From Gemmatimonadota bacterium (GTDB lineage Bacteria > Gemmatimonadota > Gemmatimonadetes > Longimicrobiales > RSA9), in contig JADGGV010000023.1 of NCBI GenBank assembly GCA_019689775.1, positions 1-19,177 of the forward strand: a stretch of 19,177 bases of DNA, written 5' to 3'. This document shows, in pieces, positions 1 to 6,964 of the stretch. The notes beneath the pieces are model-generated. The model was not told where the DNA came from. It did not search any database and saw only the letters and a list, made by a program, of their open reading frames with translations. The translations under genes were made by a program, and so were the position numbers. Numbering within the stretch: position 1 is the stretch's first letter; every line of letters starts with the position of its first letter.

Positions 1-89
1 GCCCCCACCCCCCGGCAACGCGCGCCCGCATCCCGCTGGCCGTGCCGCCACCCGCGTGATATCTTTCATGGCTCGTCACTTCCAGCCAC

Positions 90-94
90 GGAGG
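90..94 (+). promoter_or_regulatory. Shine-Dalgarno site of the M42 peptidase gene
   Basis: GGAGG lies 7 bases upstream of the GTG at 102. This supports GTG as the start codon rather than an ATG further in. Bases 1-89 upstream show no convincing promoter, and the first 20 bases are C-rich low-complexity sequence. Confidence 0.7.
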
Positions 95-101
95 CCGCGT
101 C

Positions 102-1175
102 GTGAGAGAGGAGTCCGTCGAGTTCCTGAAGCGCCTGCTCGACACGCCGGGCCCCAGCGGCTTCGAGGCCGCCGCCGCCCGCGTGTGGCGCCGGGAGGCG
201 GAGTCGTTCGCCGAGCGCGTGGAGGCCGACGTCATGGGGAACTCCTGGGCGACGCTCGGCACGGGCGGCGCGCCCCGCGTCATGTTGGCCGGCCACGTCG
301 ACGAGATCGGCGTCATGGTCACGCACATCGACGAGAACGGCTTCCTCTACATCGACGGGATCGGTGGCTGGGACCCGCAGGTGCTGGTCGCGCAGCGGAT
401 CCGGCTCCTGACCCGCGCGGGGCACGTCCTCGGCGTGATCGGGAAGAAGCCGATCCACCTGATCCGGGGCGAGGAGAAGGAGAAAGCCTCGAAGATGACG
501 GACCTGTGGGTCGACATCGGCGCGAGGAACCGCGACGATGCGCTTGCCCGCGGCGTCCGCGTCGGCGACCCGGGCGTCATCGACGCGCATCTCGTCCAGC
601 TCGGCGACGACCTGATCGCCAGCCGCTCGGTCGACAACCGCATCGGCGCCTTCGTCGTGCTGGAGGCGCTGCGTCTCCTGGCGGAAGGCGAGCGCCCGCG
701 CGCCGAGGTCTCCGCGGTCGCGACGGCGCAGGAGGAGATCGGCTACCACGGCGGCGGCGCGCGCACCGCGGCGTACCGGCTCGACCCCCAGGTCGCCATC
801 GTCGTGGACGTGACGTTCGCGACGGATGCGCCCGGCGTCGAGAAGAAGGAGCTGGGCGAGCACAAGCTCGGCGGCGGCCCGGTCATCACGCGCGGCTCCG
901 CGGCGCACCCCGTCGTCGTCGAGCAGCTCGTGCTGACGGCCGAGCGCGAGGGCATACCGCACACGCTGGCGGCGTCGCCCCGCTTCACGTCGACCGACGC
1001 CGACGCGATCTACCTGTCGCGCGCCGGCGTGGCCACGGCGGTCGTCTCGGTGCCGAACCGCTACATGCATTCGCCGAACGAGGTCGTGGCGCTATCCGAC
1101 CTCGAGGCGACGGCGCGCCTGATCGCGGCGTTCGTGCGCTCGCTCGGGCCCGACAGCGACTTCGTGCCGCGCTGA
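102..1175 (+). CDS. M42 family metallopeptidase (glutamyl/leucyl aminopeptidase type)
   Basis: This is a 357-residue cytosolic di-metal aminopeptidase of the M42 family (PepA/FrvX/tetrahedral aminopeptidase group), which trims N-terminal residues from peptides as a large homo-oligomer. Every expected ligand is visible: His65 and Asp67 in GHVDEIG, bridging Asp178 in SRSVDNRIG, catalytic Glu211 and metal Glu212 in AQEEIGYHGG, Asp236 in VDVTFATD, and His323 in YMHSPNEVV. The insert between about residues 75 and 170 fits the family's substrate-access/oligomerisation domain. Length is typical (340-370). There is no signal peptide. The GTG start is fixed by a GGAGG 7 bases upstream. A formamidase gene follows after 44 bases on the same strand, so the two are probably co-transcribed. 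Which residue is preferred at the N-terminus cannot be read from the sequence. The family assignment is very secure; the exact substrate is unknown. Confidence 0.93.
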   Translation: MREESVEFLKRLLDTPGPSGFEAAAARVWRREAESFAERVEADVMGNSWATLGTGGAPRVMLAGHVDEIGVMVTHIDENGFLYIDGIGGWDPQVLVAQRIRLLTRAGHVLGVIGKKPIHLIRGEEKEKASKMTDLWVDIGARNRDDALARGVRVGDPGVIDAHLVQLGDDLIASRSVDNRIGAFVVLEALRLLAEGERPRAEVSAVATAQEEIGYHGGGARTAAYRLDPQVAIVVDVTFATDAPGVEKKELGEHKLGGGPVITRGSAAHPVVVEQLVLTAEREGIPHTLAASPRFTSTDADAIYLSRAGVATAVVSVPNRYMHSPNEVVALSDLEATARLIAAFVRSLGPDSDFVPR

Positions 1176-1219
1176 GGCGCGGCGCGCCGCTGGGCCCGGG
1201 CCGGCGCCGGGGAGGACGC

Positions 1220-1849
1220 GTGGCACGGATCCACGACATCAGCCAGCCGATCGGCGCCCGCACGGCCGTCTACCCCGGCGACCCGCCCTACCGGCTCGCG
1301 TGGGCGCTCAGCCGCGAGCGCGGCGACCCGGCGAACGTGGCCGAGATCGCGATCGGCGTGCACATCGGCACGCACGTCGACGGACCGCGCCACCTGCTGG
1401 ACGGCGCCGCCCCGATCGGCGAGCGGCCGCTCGAGCCATACCTCGGGCTCGCGCACGTCGTCGACGCCGTCGGCCGGCACGTGCTCGGGCCGGAGCTGCT
1501 CGACGGCCTCGACCTCGGCCGCGCGCCGCGCGTGCTGTTCCGCACCCGCGCGCGCGTCGATGCGACGTCGTTCCCCCGCGGCTACGTCGCCGTCGCGCCG
1601 GCGCTCGCGGAGCGCCTCGTCGCCGCCGGGGTACGCCTCCTCGGCACCGATGCGCCCTCCGTCGACGCCGAGGACGCGGCCGAGCTGACGGCGCACCGGA
1701 TCCTGCTCGAGGCCGGCGTCGCCATCCTCGAGAACCTCGTCCTCGACGACGTGCGCCCCGGGGTGTACACGCTGGTCGCGCTGCCGCTCAAGCTGGTCGA
1801 GGCGGACAGCTCGCCCGTGCGGGCGGTGCTGGTGGAGGGGGAGGTGTGA
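1220..1849 (+). CDS. kynB: Arylformamidase (kynurenine formamidase), cyclase family
   Basis: This 209-residue protein of the metal-dependent cyclase superfamily best matches KynB, which hydrolyses N-formylkynurenine to kynurenine and formate in tryptophan breakdown. The signature HxGTHxDxPxH is present with one change (HIGTHVDGPRH: His48, His52, Asp54, His58, with Gly then Pro). The KynB-like blocks GTDAPSVDAEDAAELTAH (His159) and ILENLVLDDV (Glu171) follow, then a VALPLKL and SPVRAVL ending. Length matches the usual 205-210. The GTG at 1220 is chosen because GGAGG at 1211-1215 precedes it by 4 bases and the protein then begins RIHDISQPIG, the normal KynB N-terminus. The frame stays open further upstream, but that part overlaps the M42 gene and is composition-driven. 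No tryptophan dioxygenase or kynureninase gene is in the window, so the pathway role rests on homology. Another cyclase-family amidohydrolase function is the main alternative. Confidence 0.86.
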   Translation: MARIHDISQPIGARTAVYPGDPPYRLAWALSRERGDPANVAEIAIGVHIGTHVDGPRHLLDGAAPIGERPLEPYLGLAHVVDAVGRHVLGPELLDGLDLGRAPRVLFRTRARVDATSFPRGYVAVAPALAERLVAAGVRLLGTDAPSVDAEDAAELTAHRILLEAGVAILENLVLDDVRPGVYTLVALPLKLVEADSSPVRAVLVEGEV

Positions 1850-2097
1850 CCGGTTGGAGTGCCGCTGGCTCGCGCCCGGCGGACGCAGCCCGCGGAATGC
1901 GCCCGCCCGGCCCAGCGCCGCGAAGCGACGCGGATTCCAGGCGCGCAGCGCCGGAATCCAGCCGCCCGGCCCCGCCCGGCGGGCGCAGCCCGCGGAATCC
2001 AGGCGCGAAGCGCCGGAATCCAGCGCCGCAGGCGCGGAATCCAGCGTCAGCGGAATCCAGCGGCGCAGCGCGCCGCGGAATCCAGCGAAGCGGAATC

Positions 2098-2155
2098 CGG
2101 CCGTTCCCGTCGGATCGGCTGCCCATAGAGGTCAGGCCGGATCCGGGAACGGCCG
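2098..2155. repeat. Central 12-bp inverted repeat of the hairpin array
   Basis: CGGCCGTTCCCG at 2098-2109 is perfectly complementary to CGGGAACGGCCG at 2144-2155, with 34 bases between. It forms the first half of the array's central module, where linker orientation switches. A 26-base sequence at 2117-2142 inside the loop recurs at 2177-2202. Confidence 0.75.
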
Positions 2156-2202
2156 TGGACGAATCCTCGGCGGAAGGGCTGCCCGTACGGGAAAAGCCGG
2201 AT
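2117..2202 (+). repeat. Two 26-base direct repeats, 60 bases apart, in the array centre
   Basis: Positions 2117-2142 and 2177-2202 both begin GGCTGCCC and end GCCGGAT, and agree at 20 of 26 positions by eye. The second copy contains the palindrome CCCGTACGGG (2182-2191). It is enclosed by CGAATCC (2160-2166) and GGATTCG (2199-2205), which can pair. The two copies therefore each sit inside their own stem. Confidence 0.65.
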
Positions 2203-2331
2203 TCGGATTCCGGGGCTTCGCCCCTGGATTCCGCCCTGCGGGCTGGATTCCGTGGCCTGCGGCCACTGGATTCCGCGCCGCTGCGCTTCGCTGGGTGCGA
2301 GCCGGCGACACGGTCTCGGAGTTGAGGGCCC

Positions 2332-2808
2332 ATGACCGTCCCGATCCAGATCTCCTGGGATCTCTACCTCGGCAAGGTCGTGGTCTGGTGCGAGTGCCTC
2401 CTGGCCGGCGTCCGGCGGGCGGTGCTGCTGCCGCGCCTGGACACGATCTTCTCCCCGGTCGAGGAGGATCCCGGCCGGGAGCAGCCGTACGACCGGCTCG
2501 ACTGGCGGCTGGTCTCGCCCACCGAGGCGGACTGGCAGCGCTATCGGGAGATGGTCGAGAAGCAGGCGCTCCGACATGGCGTCCTGACGCGCGTGCAGCG
2601 GGTCGAGAGCATCGCCCGCTGGATGGGCGGCCGGCAGGTCGCCGTGCCGCAGTACCACATCTGGCTCTACCGCGAGCCGTACGTCGGCGAGACCGTCGAG
2701 CGGCTGTACGAGGAGCCGAACGCCGAGGAGCGACGGGCGCTCTGGCGTTGGCTGCTGGCGTGGACCGCGCCCGCGGCGATCACGAAACCCTACAACGACA
2801 CAAGGTGA
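2332..2808 (+). CDS. Conserved-looking hypothetical protein, 158 residues
   Basis: I do not recognise this protein. It is a soluble, acidic and aromatic-rich product with many Trp, Tyr, Arg and Glu residues. There is no signal peptide, no membrane segment and no obvious metal or nucleotide motif. Visible stretches include ISWDLYLGKVVVWCECLL near the start, QYHIWLYREPYVGETVERLY in the C-terminal half and RRALWRWLLAWTAP near the end. The balanced amino acid composition, unlike the Arg/Ala/Pro-rich shadow frames nearby, argues that it is real. ATG at 2332 is preceded by GAGGG at 2324-2328 with a tight 3-base gap. It is the first gene after the hairpin array and ends 10 bases before the GAF gene, so it probably leads the downstream operon. 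Function is unknown. Confidence 0.75.
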   Translation: MTVPIQISWDLYLGKVVVWCECLLAGVRRAVLLPRLDTIFSPVEEDPGREQPYDRLDWRLVSPTEADWQRYREMVEKQALRHGVLTRVQRVESIARWMGGRQVAVPQYHIWLYREPYVGETVERLYEEPNAEERRALWRWLLAWTAPAAITKPYNDTR

Positions 2809-2818
2809 AGGCACGCCC

Positions 2819-3289
2819 ATGGTGGAAGCCGGCCGACTGATCAAGCGAATCCAGGAGATGCGGGAGGAGGGCTACCTCTCGGACGCGATCCTGCGCGCCA
2901 CGGTGAAGGACATCCGCGCCTCCGACCCGAAGTACGACTGGGTGGGGGTCTACCTCTTCAACCCGGACGAGAACATCCTCTGGCTCCACAACTACGTGGG
3001 CCCGTCCACGGAGCATGCCCGCATCCCGGTCGGCCAGGGCGTCTGCGGCACGGCCGTGGCCGAGCGCAAGAACCAGAACGTCCCCGACGTCACCAAGGTG
3101 AGCAACTACCTCGCCTGCTCGCCGCGGACGAAGTCGGAGCTGGTCGTGCTCATCCGCGCCGGCGACGAGATCTTCGGCCAGATTGATATCGACAGCAACA
3201 CCCCCGATGCCTTCACGAAGGACGAGCAGGAGAGCATCGAGCTGGTGGCCGAGAAGCTGGCCGAGGTCTTCATGGCCGAGCGCCGCTAG
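2819..3289 (+). CDS. GAF-domain protein, free methionine-(R)-sulfoxide reductase type
   Basis: This 156-residue protein is a single GAF domain (about 35-152). It resembles the fRMsr family (E. coli YebR/MsrC), which reduces free methionine-R-sulfoxide in the cytosol using thioredoxin. Family blocks are visible: RIPVGQGVCGTAVA with Cys76, NYLACSPRTKSELV with Cys100, and GQIDIDS. Cys76 and Cys100 correspond to E. coli Cys94 and the catalytic Cys118. The third family cysteine (E. coli Cys84) is replaced by His66. Such two-cysteine relatives may still be reductases, with Cys94 resolving, or may be plain ligand-binding GAF proteins. ATG 2819 follows a GAAGG at 2807-2811 with a 7-base gap. The gene sits 10 bases after the hypothetical gene and 12 before the MBL-fold gene. 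The fold is certain; reductase activity is likely but unproven. Confidence 0.85.
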   Translation: MVEAGRLIKRIQEMREEGYLSDAILRATVKDIRASDPKYDWVGVYLFNPDENILWLHNYVGPSTEHARIPVGQGVCGTAVAERKNQNVPDVTKVSNYLACSPRTKSELVVLIRAGDEIFGQIDIDSNTPDAFTKDEQESIELVAEKLAEVFMAERR

Positions 3290-3301
3290 GCGCGGCGTAC
3301 C

Positions 3302-4093
3302 GTGGCGGCGGAGCGGACGGGCGGACCCGCCCGGCCCCGGACGATCCTCGCGCCGAATCCATCTCCGCTGACCCTCGACGGCACGCGGACGCACCTGGTC
3401 GGGCGGCGCCGGGTCGCGATCGTCGATCCGGGCCCCGACCTCGCGTCGCACCTCGCCGCCATCGCGGCGGCGTTGGGCGACGCGGAGGTCGTCGCCATCC
3501 TGGTCACGCACGACCACCCCGACCACGCCGGCGCCGCACCGGCGCTCGCCCGGCGCACGGGCGCGCCGGTCCGCGCGGCCGCCGCCGGCACGCTCCGCCC
3601 CGGCGACGTCGTGGCGACCGACGCCGGCGAGCTGGCCGCGCTCGCCACGCCCGGCCACACGCCGGACCACGTGGCGCTGCACTGGCCCGCCGCGGACGCC
3701 ATCTTCGTCGGCGACCTCATGCTCGGCGGCCTGGACACCGCCCTCGTCGCGCCGCCCGAGGGCGATCTCACCGCCTACCTCGATTCGCTCGCCCGCGTCC
3801 GCGCCCTCGCCGCCCGCGTGCTCTATCCGGCGCACGGCGAGCCGTTCACGGACCCGCCCGAGGCGATCGACCGCTACGTCCGCCACCGCGAGCTGCGGCT
3901 CGAGCAGGTGCTCCGCGCGCTCGACGCGGAACCCGCGCCGGCGCCGCTCGACCGCCTCGTCGACGCGGTCTACGGCCCCGGCCTCGACGCCCGCCTCCGC
4001 GAGGCCGCCGCAGGCGCGACGCTCGCCTACCTCGAGCACCTCGCCCGAGCCGGCCGCGCCCGCCTCGCCGCCGGGGGGTGGCAGCGCGCGTGA
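3302..4093 (+). CDS. MBL-fold metallohydrolase, LACTB2-like
   Basis: This 263-residue metallo-beta-lactamase-fold hydrolase has the complete di-zinc set: His70, His72, Asp74 and His75 in THDHPDHAG, His119 in TPGHTPDH, Asp138 in VGDLMLGG, and His178 in PAHGE. The opening NPSPLTLDGTRTHLVG and the C-terminal helical region (about 185-255, a likely winged-helix) match the LACTB2 group. Human LACTB2 is an endoribonuclease; many bacterial members are uncharacterised hydrolases. There is no signal peptide, so it is cytosolic. The GTG start has no clear Shine-Dalgarno, but the stop of the GAF gene is only 12 bases upstream, so translational coupling is plausible. The gene ends 23 bases before glcD. 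Fold and metal site are secure; the substrate is unknown. Confidence 0.88.
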   Translation: MAAERTGGPARPRTILAPNPSPLTLDGTRTHLVGRRRVAIVDPGPDLASHLAAIAAALGDAEVVAILVTHDHPDHAGAAPALARRTGAPVRAAAAGTLRPGDVVATDAGELAALATPGHTPDHVALHWPAADAIFVGDLMLGGLDTALVAPPEGDLTAYLDSLARVRALAARVLYPAHGEPFTDPPEAIDRYVRHRELRLEQVLRALDAEPAPAPLDRLVDAVYGPGLDARLREAAAGATLAYLEHLARAGRARLAAGGWQRA

Positions 4094-4116
4094 GCCCGGG
4101 CGCGTAGATTCAAGGC

Positions 4117-5607
4117 ATGCCGATCGGAGCCCGCACCGTGTCCCGCGCCGGGATGCAACCCGGCCCCGCCGCCCGCCCGCTCGAGCCCGGCCTCGTCGCC
4201 GCGCTCCGCGGCGTCGTCGGCCATGATGGCGTCATCACGGACCCCGGTCGCCTCATGGTCTACGAGTCTGACGGCCTCACCGCCTACCGCGTCCGCCCGA
4301 CCGCCGTCGTCCTGCCGACCGACACCGCGCAGGTCGCCGCCGTGCTCCGGCTCCTCACCGAGGCCGGCGTGCCGTTCGTCCCGCGCGGCGCCGGCACCGG
4401 CCTCTCCGGCGGCGCGCTCGCGCTCGAGGGCGCCGTGCTCCTCTCGCTGGCGCGGATGAACCGCATCCTCGCCATCGACGCCGCGAACCGCCGCGCGCGC
4501 GTGCAGCCCGGCGTCGTCAACGCCAAGCTCAGCCGCGCCGCCGCGCCGCACGGCCTCTACTACGCCCCCGACCCCAGCTCGCAGGCGGCGTGCACGATCG
4601 GCGGCAACGTCGCCGAGAACGCCGGCGGCCCGCACTGCCTCAAGTACGGCGTCACCTCGAACCACATCCTCGGCCTCACGGTCGTGCTCCCGGACGGCGA
4701 GATCCTGGAGTTGGGCGGCGCGGGCGAGACCGCCGGCTACGACCTGGTCGGCCTGTTCGTCGGCAGCGAGGGGACGTTCGGCGTCGCCACCGAGATCGAG
4801 GTGCGCCTCGAGGCCGCCCCCGAGGCCGTCGAGACGATCCTCGCGCTCTTCGACCGGATGGACGACGCCAGCCGCGCCGTCAGCGCCATCATCGCCGACG
4901 GGCTGCTCCCGGCGGCGCTCGAGATGGTCGATCGCGAGGGGATCCGGGCGGTCGAGGCGTCGCCCTACGCCGCCGGCTTCCCCACCGACGTGGCCGCTGC
5001 GCTCGTCATCGAGTTCGACGGCCCGCGCGCCGGGCTCCTCGAGGAGGCCGACCGCGCCCGCGAGATCTGCCGCGCCGAGGGCGCCCGAGAGGTCCGCCGC
5101 GCCAACGACGAGGCCGAGCGCGTCCGCTTCTGGAACGCCCGCAAGAAGGTCTTCGGCGCCATGGGCCACCTCGCGCCCGACCTGCTCGTGCAGGATGCCG
5201 TCGTCCCGCGCAGCCGGCTCCCCGAGGTGCTCGCCCGCATCTACGAGATCGCCGACCGCTACGGGCTGCTCGTCTCCAACACGTTCCACGCCGGCGACGG
5301 CAACCTGCACCCGCTCTTCCTCTTCGACCGCCGCGACGAGGACCAGGTCCGCCGCGTCGAGGCCGCCTCCAAGGAGGTCATGCACGCCTGCGTCGAGGCC
5401 GGCGGCACGATCACCGGCGAGCACGGCGTCGGCTTCGACAAGCGCGAGTATATGGGCCTCATCTTCTCCGACGAGGCGATGGCCGTCATGTGCGACATCC
5501 GCCGCGTCTTCGACCCGCGCGGCCTCGCGAACCCGGCGAAGATCCTCCCGCTCCGCGCCTGCCGCGAGTGGGCCGGCCCCGCCACCTGGATCGAGGAGGC
5601 GCCGTGA
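4117..5607 (+). CDS. glcD: Glycolate oxidase subunit GlcD (FAD-binding)
   Basis: This 496-residue flavoprotein subunit oxidises glycolate to glyoxylate and passes electrons through GlcE/GlcF to the respiratory chain. The PCMH-type FAD domain shows PRGAGTGLSGGA (about 89-100) and the long FAD loop beginning DPSSQAACTIGGNVAENAGG (152-171) and running to Tyr177-Gly178. The C-terminal cap has FHAGDGNLHP with His391 and His398, then GGTITGEHGVG with Glu435-His436, and a usual ANPAKILP ending. Length is normal for GlcD (about 490-500). The annotated ATG has AAGG too close to it. An in-frame GTG at 4138 with GGAG at 4126-4129 is a good alternative start giving 489 residues. The stop overlaps the GTG of glcE by 4 bases, implying coupled translation. 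D-lactate dehydrogenase is the main alternative, but the adjacent separate GlcE and GlcF genes favour glycolate oxidase. Confidence 0.92.
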   Translation: MPIGARTVSRAGMQPGPAARPLEPGLVAALRGVVGHDGVITDPGRLMVYESDGLTAYRVRPTAVVLPTDTAQVAAVLRLLTEAGVPFVPRGAGTGLSGGALALEGAVLLSLARMNRILAIDAANRRARVQPGVVNAKLSRAAAPHGLYYAPDPSSQAACTIGGNVAENAGGPHCLKYGVTSNHILGLTVVLPDGEILELGGAGETAGYDLVGLFVGSEGTFGVATEIEVRLEAAPEAVETILALFDRMDDASRAVSAIIADGLLPAALEMVDREGIRAVEASPYAAGFPTDVAAALVIEFDGPRAGLLEEADRAREICRAEGAREVRRANDEAERVRFWNARKKVFGAMGHLAPDLLVQDAVVPRSRLPEVLARIYEIADRYGLLVSNTFHAGDGNLHPLFLFDRRDEDQVRRVEAASKEVMHACVEAGGTITGEHGVGFDKREYMGLIFSDEAMAVMCDIRRVFDPRGLANPAKILPLRACREWAGPATWIEEAP

Positions 5608-6956
5608 CCGCCGTCCTCGACCGACTCCGCGGCATCCCGGGCCTCCACCTGAGCCCGGGCGACGAGGGGCCGCTCGTGCACGGCGTGGCGCCGGCCGCCG
5701 TCGCCGCCCCCGAGACCGCGGCCGCGGCCGCCGAGGCGTTGCGCGTGGCCTCCGCCAAGCGCTGGGCCGTCGAGCTGGACCACGGCGGCTCGCCGCTGCG
5801 CCTGGCCGGCCGCCCGCCGGAGAGAATCGACCTGGTCCTCACCTCCACGCGCCTCCGCGCGCTGGATGACTACGCCCCCGCCGACCTGACCGCCTCCGTC
5901 GGCGCCGGCGCCACCCTCGGCGCGCTCGCCGAGCGCTTCGGCGCCCACGGCCAGTGGCTCCCGCTCGACCCGCCCGGCTCGCCCGACACCACCATCGGCG
6001 CGACCGTCGACGCCGCCGCCGCCGGCCCGCTCCGCCTCGGCTTCGGCACGCCGCGCGACCACGTGCTCGGCCTCGAGATCGTCACCGGCGACGGCCGCCT
6101 GCTCCAGTTCGGCGGCCGCGTCGTCAAGAACGTGGCCGGCTACGACGTCGTGAAGCTCGTCATCGGCAGCCGCGGCACGCTCGGGCTCGTCACGCGCGTC
6201 AACGTCCGCCTCCGCCCGCGCCCCGCGGCCGACCGGACGCTTACGATCGCCGTCGCCTCGCCCGACATCGCCGTCGAGCTACTGAAGCGCATCCGCGCCC
6301 GGCGCGTGGAGCCCGCCGCCCTCGAGCTGCACGCGCTGCCGGCGGACCCGCCCGGCGCGGCGCGGCGCTGGGTCGTCCTCGCCCGCCTCCTCGGCGCCGC
6401 CGCGGCCGTCGACGAGCAGGCGCGCGCCGTCGAGCAGGCCGCCGCCGAGCTCGGCGCAAGCTTCGAGACGACGGCCGACGCACCCCGGCTCTGGGCGCGC
6501 CTCGCGCACGACGAGGCCCGGGCGACGGTCGCCGTCCGCGTCGCCGACCTCCCCTCCGAGATCCCGTCCACGCTCGGGCTCGTCCAGGCCGCGCTCCCGG
6601 CCATCGAGGCGGCCGGCGGCCGCTGGACCATCCAGGCCCACCTCGGCAACGGCATCGTGCGGCTCCTCGGCGCGCCGGACACGACCCACCCCTCGGCCGC
6701 GGCCGAGAGCCACCCGACGTCGAGCCCGCTGCCCTCGAGCCTCATGCGCGATTGGCGCCCGCTCGCCGACGCGATCCGCTCCGCCCGGGCGGCGCTCGCG
6801 CCCCGGCGAGGCACCGTCGTCGTGGCGGCGGCGCCCGCGCCGCTGCTCGCCGAGGTCGATCCCTACGGGCCCGTCGCCGGGCACACGCTCATGCGCCGCA
6901 TCAAGGCGCAGTTCGACCCCGCCGGCATCCTCGCCGCCGGCCGCTTCGCGGTGTAG
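5604..6956 (+). CDS. glcE: Glycolate oxidase subunit GlcE (FAD-binding)
   Basis: This 450-residue second flavin subunit of the glycolate oxidase complex has the short-form FAD-binding pattern of GlcE. It shows PPGSPDTTIGATVDAAAAGP (123-142), PRDHVLGLEIVTGDG (150-164), and the diagnostic block GGRVVKNVAGYDVVKL followed by GSRGTLG (170-194). It ends with the cap motif FDPAGILAAGRF. GTG at 5604 overlaps the glcD stop in a GTGA arrangement, which fixes the start. The protein is about 100 residues longer than E. coli GlcE (roughly 350). The extra length includes a Ser/Pro/Ala-rich stretch at about 360-380. glcF begins 8 bases after its stop. Identification is secure from motifs and context. Confidence 0.9.
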   Translation: MTAVLDRLRGIPGLHLSPGDEGPLVHGVAPAAVAAPETAAAAAEALRVASAKRWAVELDHGGSPLRLAGRPPERIDLVLTSTRLRALDDYAPADLTASVGAGATLGALAERFGAHGQWLPLDPPGSPDTTIGATVDAAAAGPLRLGFGTPRDHVLGLEIVTGDGRLLQFGGRVVKNVAGYDVVKLVIGSRGTLGLVTRVNVRLRPRPAADRTLTIAVASPDIAVELLKRIRARRVEPAALELHALPADPPGAARRWVVLARLLGAAAAVDEQARAVEQAAAELGASFETTADAPRLWARLAHDEARATVAVRVADLPSEIPSTLGLVQAALPAIEAAGGRWTIQAHLGNGIVRLLGAPDTTHPSAAAESHPTSSPLPSSLMRDWRPLADAIRSARAALAPRRGTVVVAAAPAPLLAEVDPYGPVAGHTLMRRIKAQFDPAGILAAGRFAV

Positions 6957-6964
6957 AGACCCGG

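Larger units (their letters stand above)
1869..2290. repeat. Array of GGAATCCA-linked mini-hairpins in two opposed orientations
   Basis: This stretch has no credible gene and is built from short hairpins separated by a fixed linker. On the left, GGAATCC occurs at 1953, 1994, 2015, 2036, 2052, 2077 and 2092, with decayed copies at 1894 and 1932. Between the linkers sit hairpins with GCA or GAA loops: 1940-1952, 1979-1993, 2002-2014 and 2023-2035. Another at 2060-2076 has loop AGC. Decayed or minimal ones lie at 1879, 1915, 2044 and 2085. On the right the linker is reversed (GGATTCC at 2205, 2226, 2245 and 2268) and the hairpins at 2212-2224, 2233-2243 and 2252-2266 have loops TTC or TGC, the complements of GAA and GCA. 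Stem sequences differ while pairing is kept. I do not recognise a named family. It resembles REP/BIME-type palindromic clusters in general character. It lies between kynB and the next operon, starting about 20 bases after the kynB stop. Confidence 0.85.

Noticed and set aside
1..101. A promoter upstream of the M42 gene (TATCTT at 60-65)
   Set aside because: No acceptable -35 element lies at the right distance, and the start of the window is low-complexity sequence.
56..1219. Upstream extension of the kynB frame to position 56
   Set aside because: It overlaps the M42 gene, is Arg/Pro/Gly-rich, and the true KynB N-terminus with a ribosome site begins at 1220.
1869..2290. A CRISPR array as explanation for the spaced repeats
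   Set aside because: Repeats are only 7-8 bases, intervals vary from 15 to 41 bases, the intervals are self-complementary hairpins rather than unique spacers, orientation flips, and no cas gene is present.
1788..2333. Reading frames on both strands through the hairpin array, with peptides of the GFRGLRP type
   Set aside because: The repeating peptide follows directly from the repeated DNA units. There is no ribosome site or family resemblance, so it is annotated as a DNA repeat.
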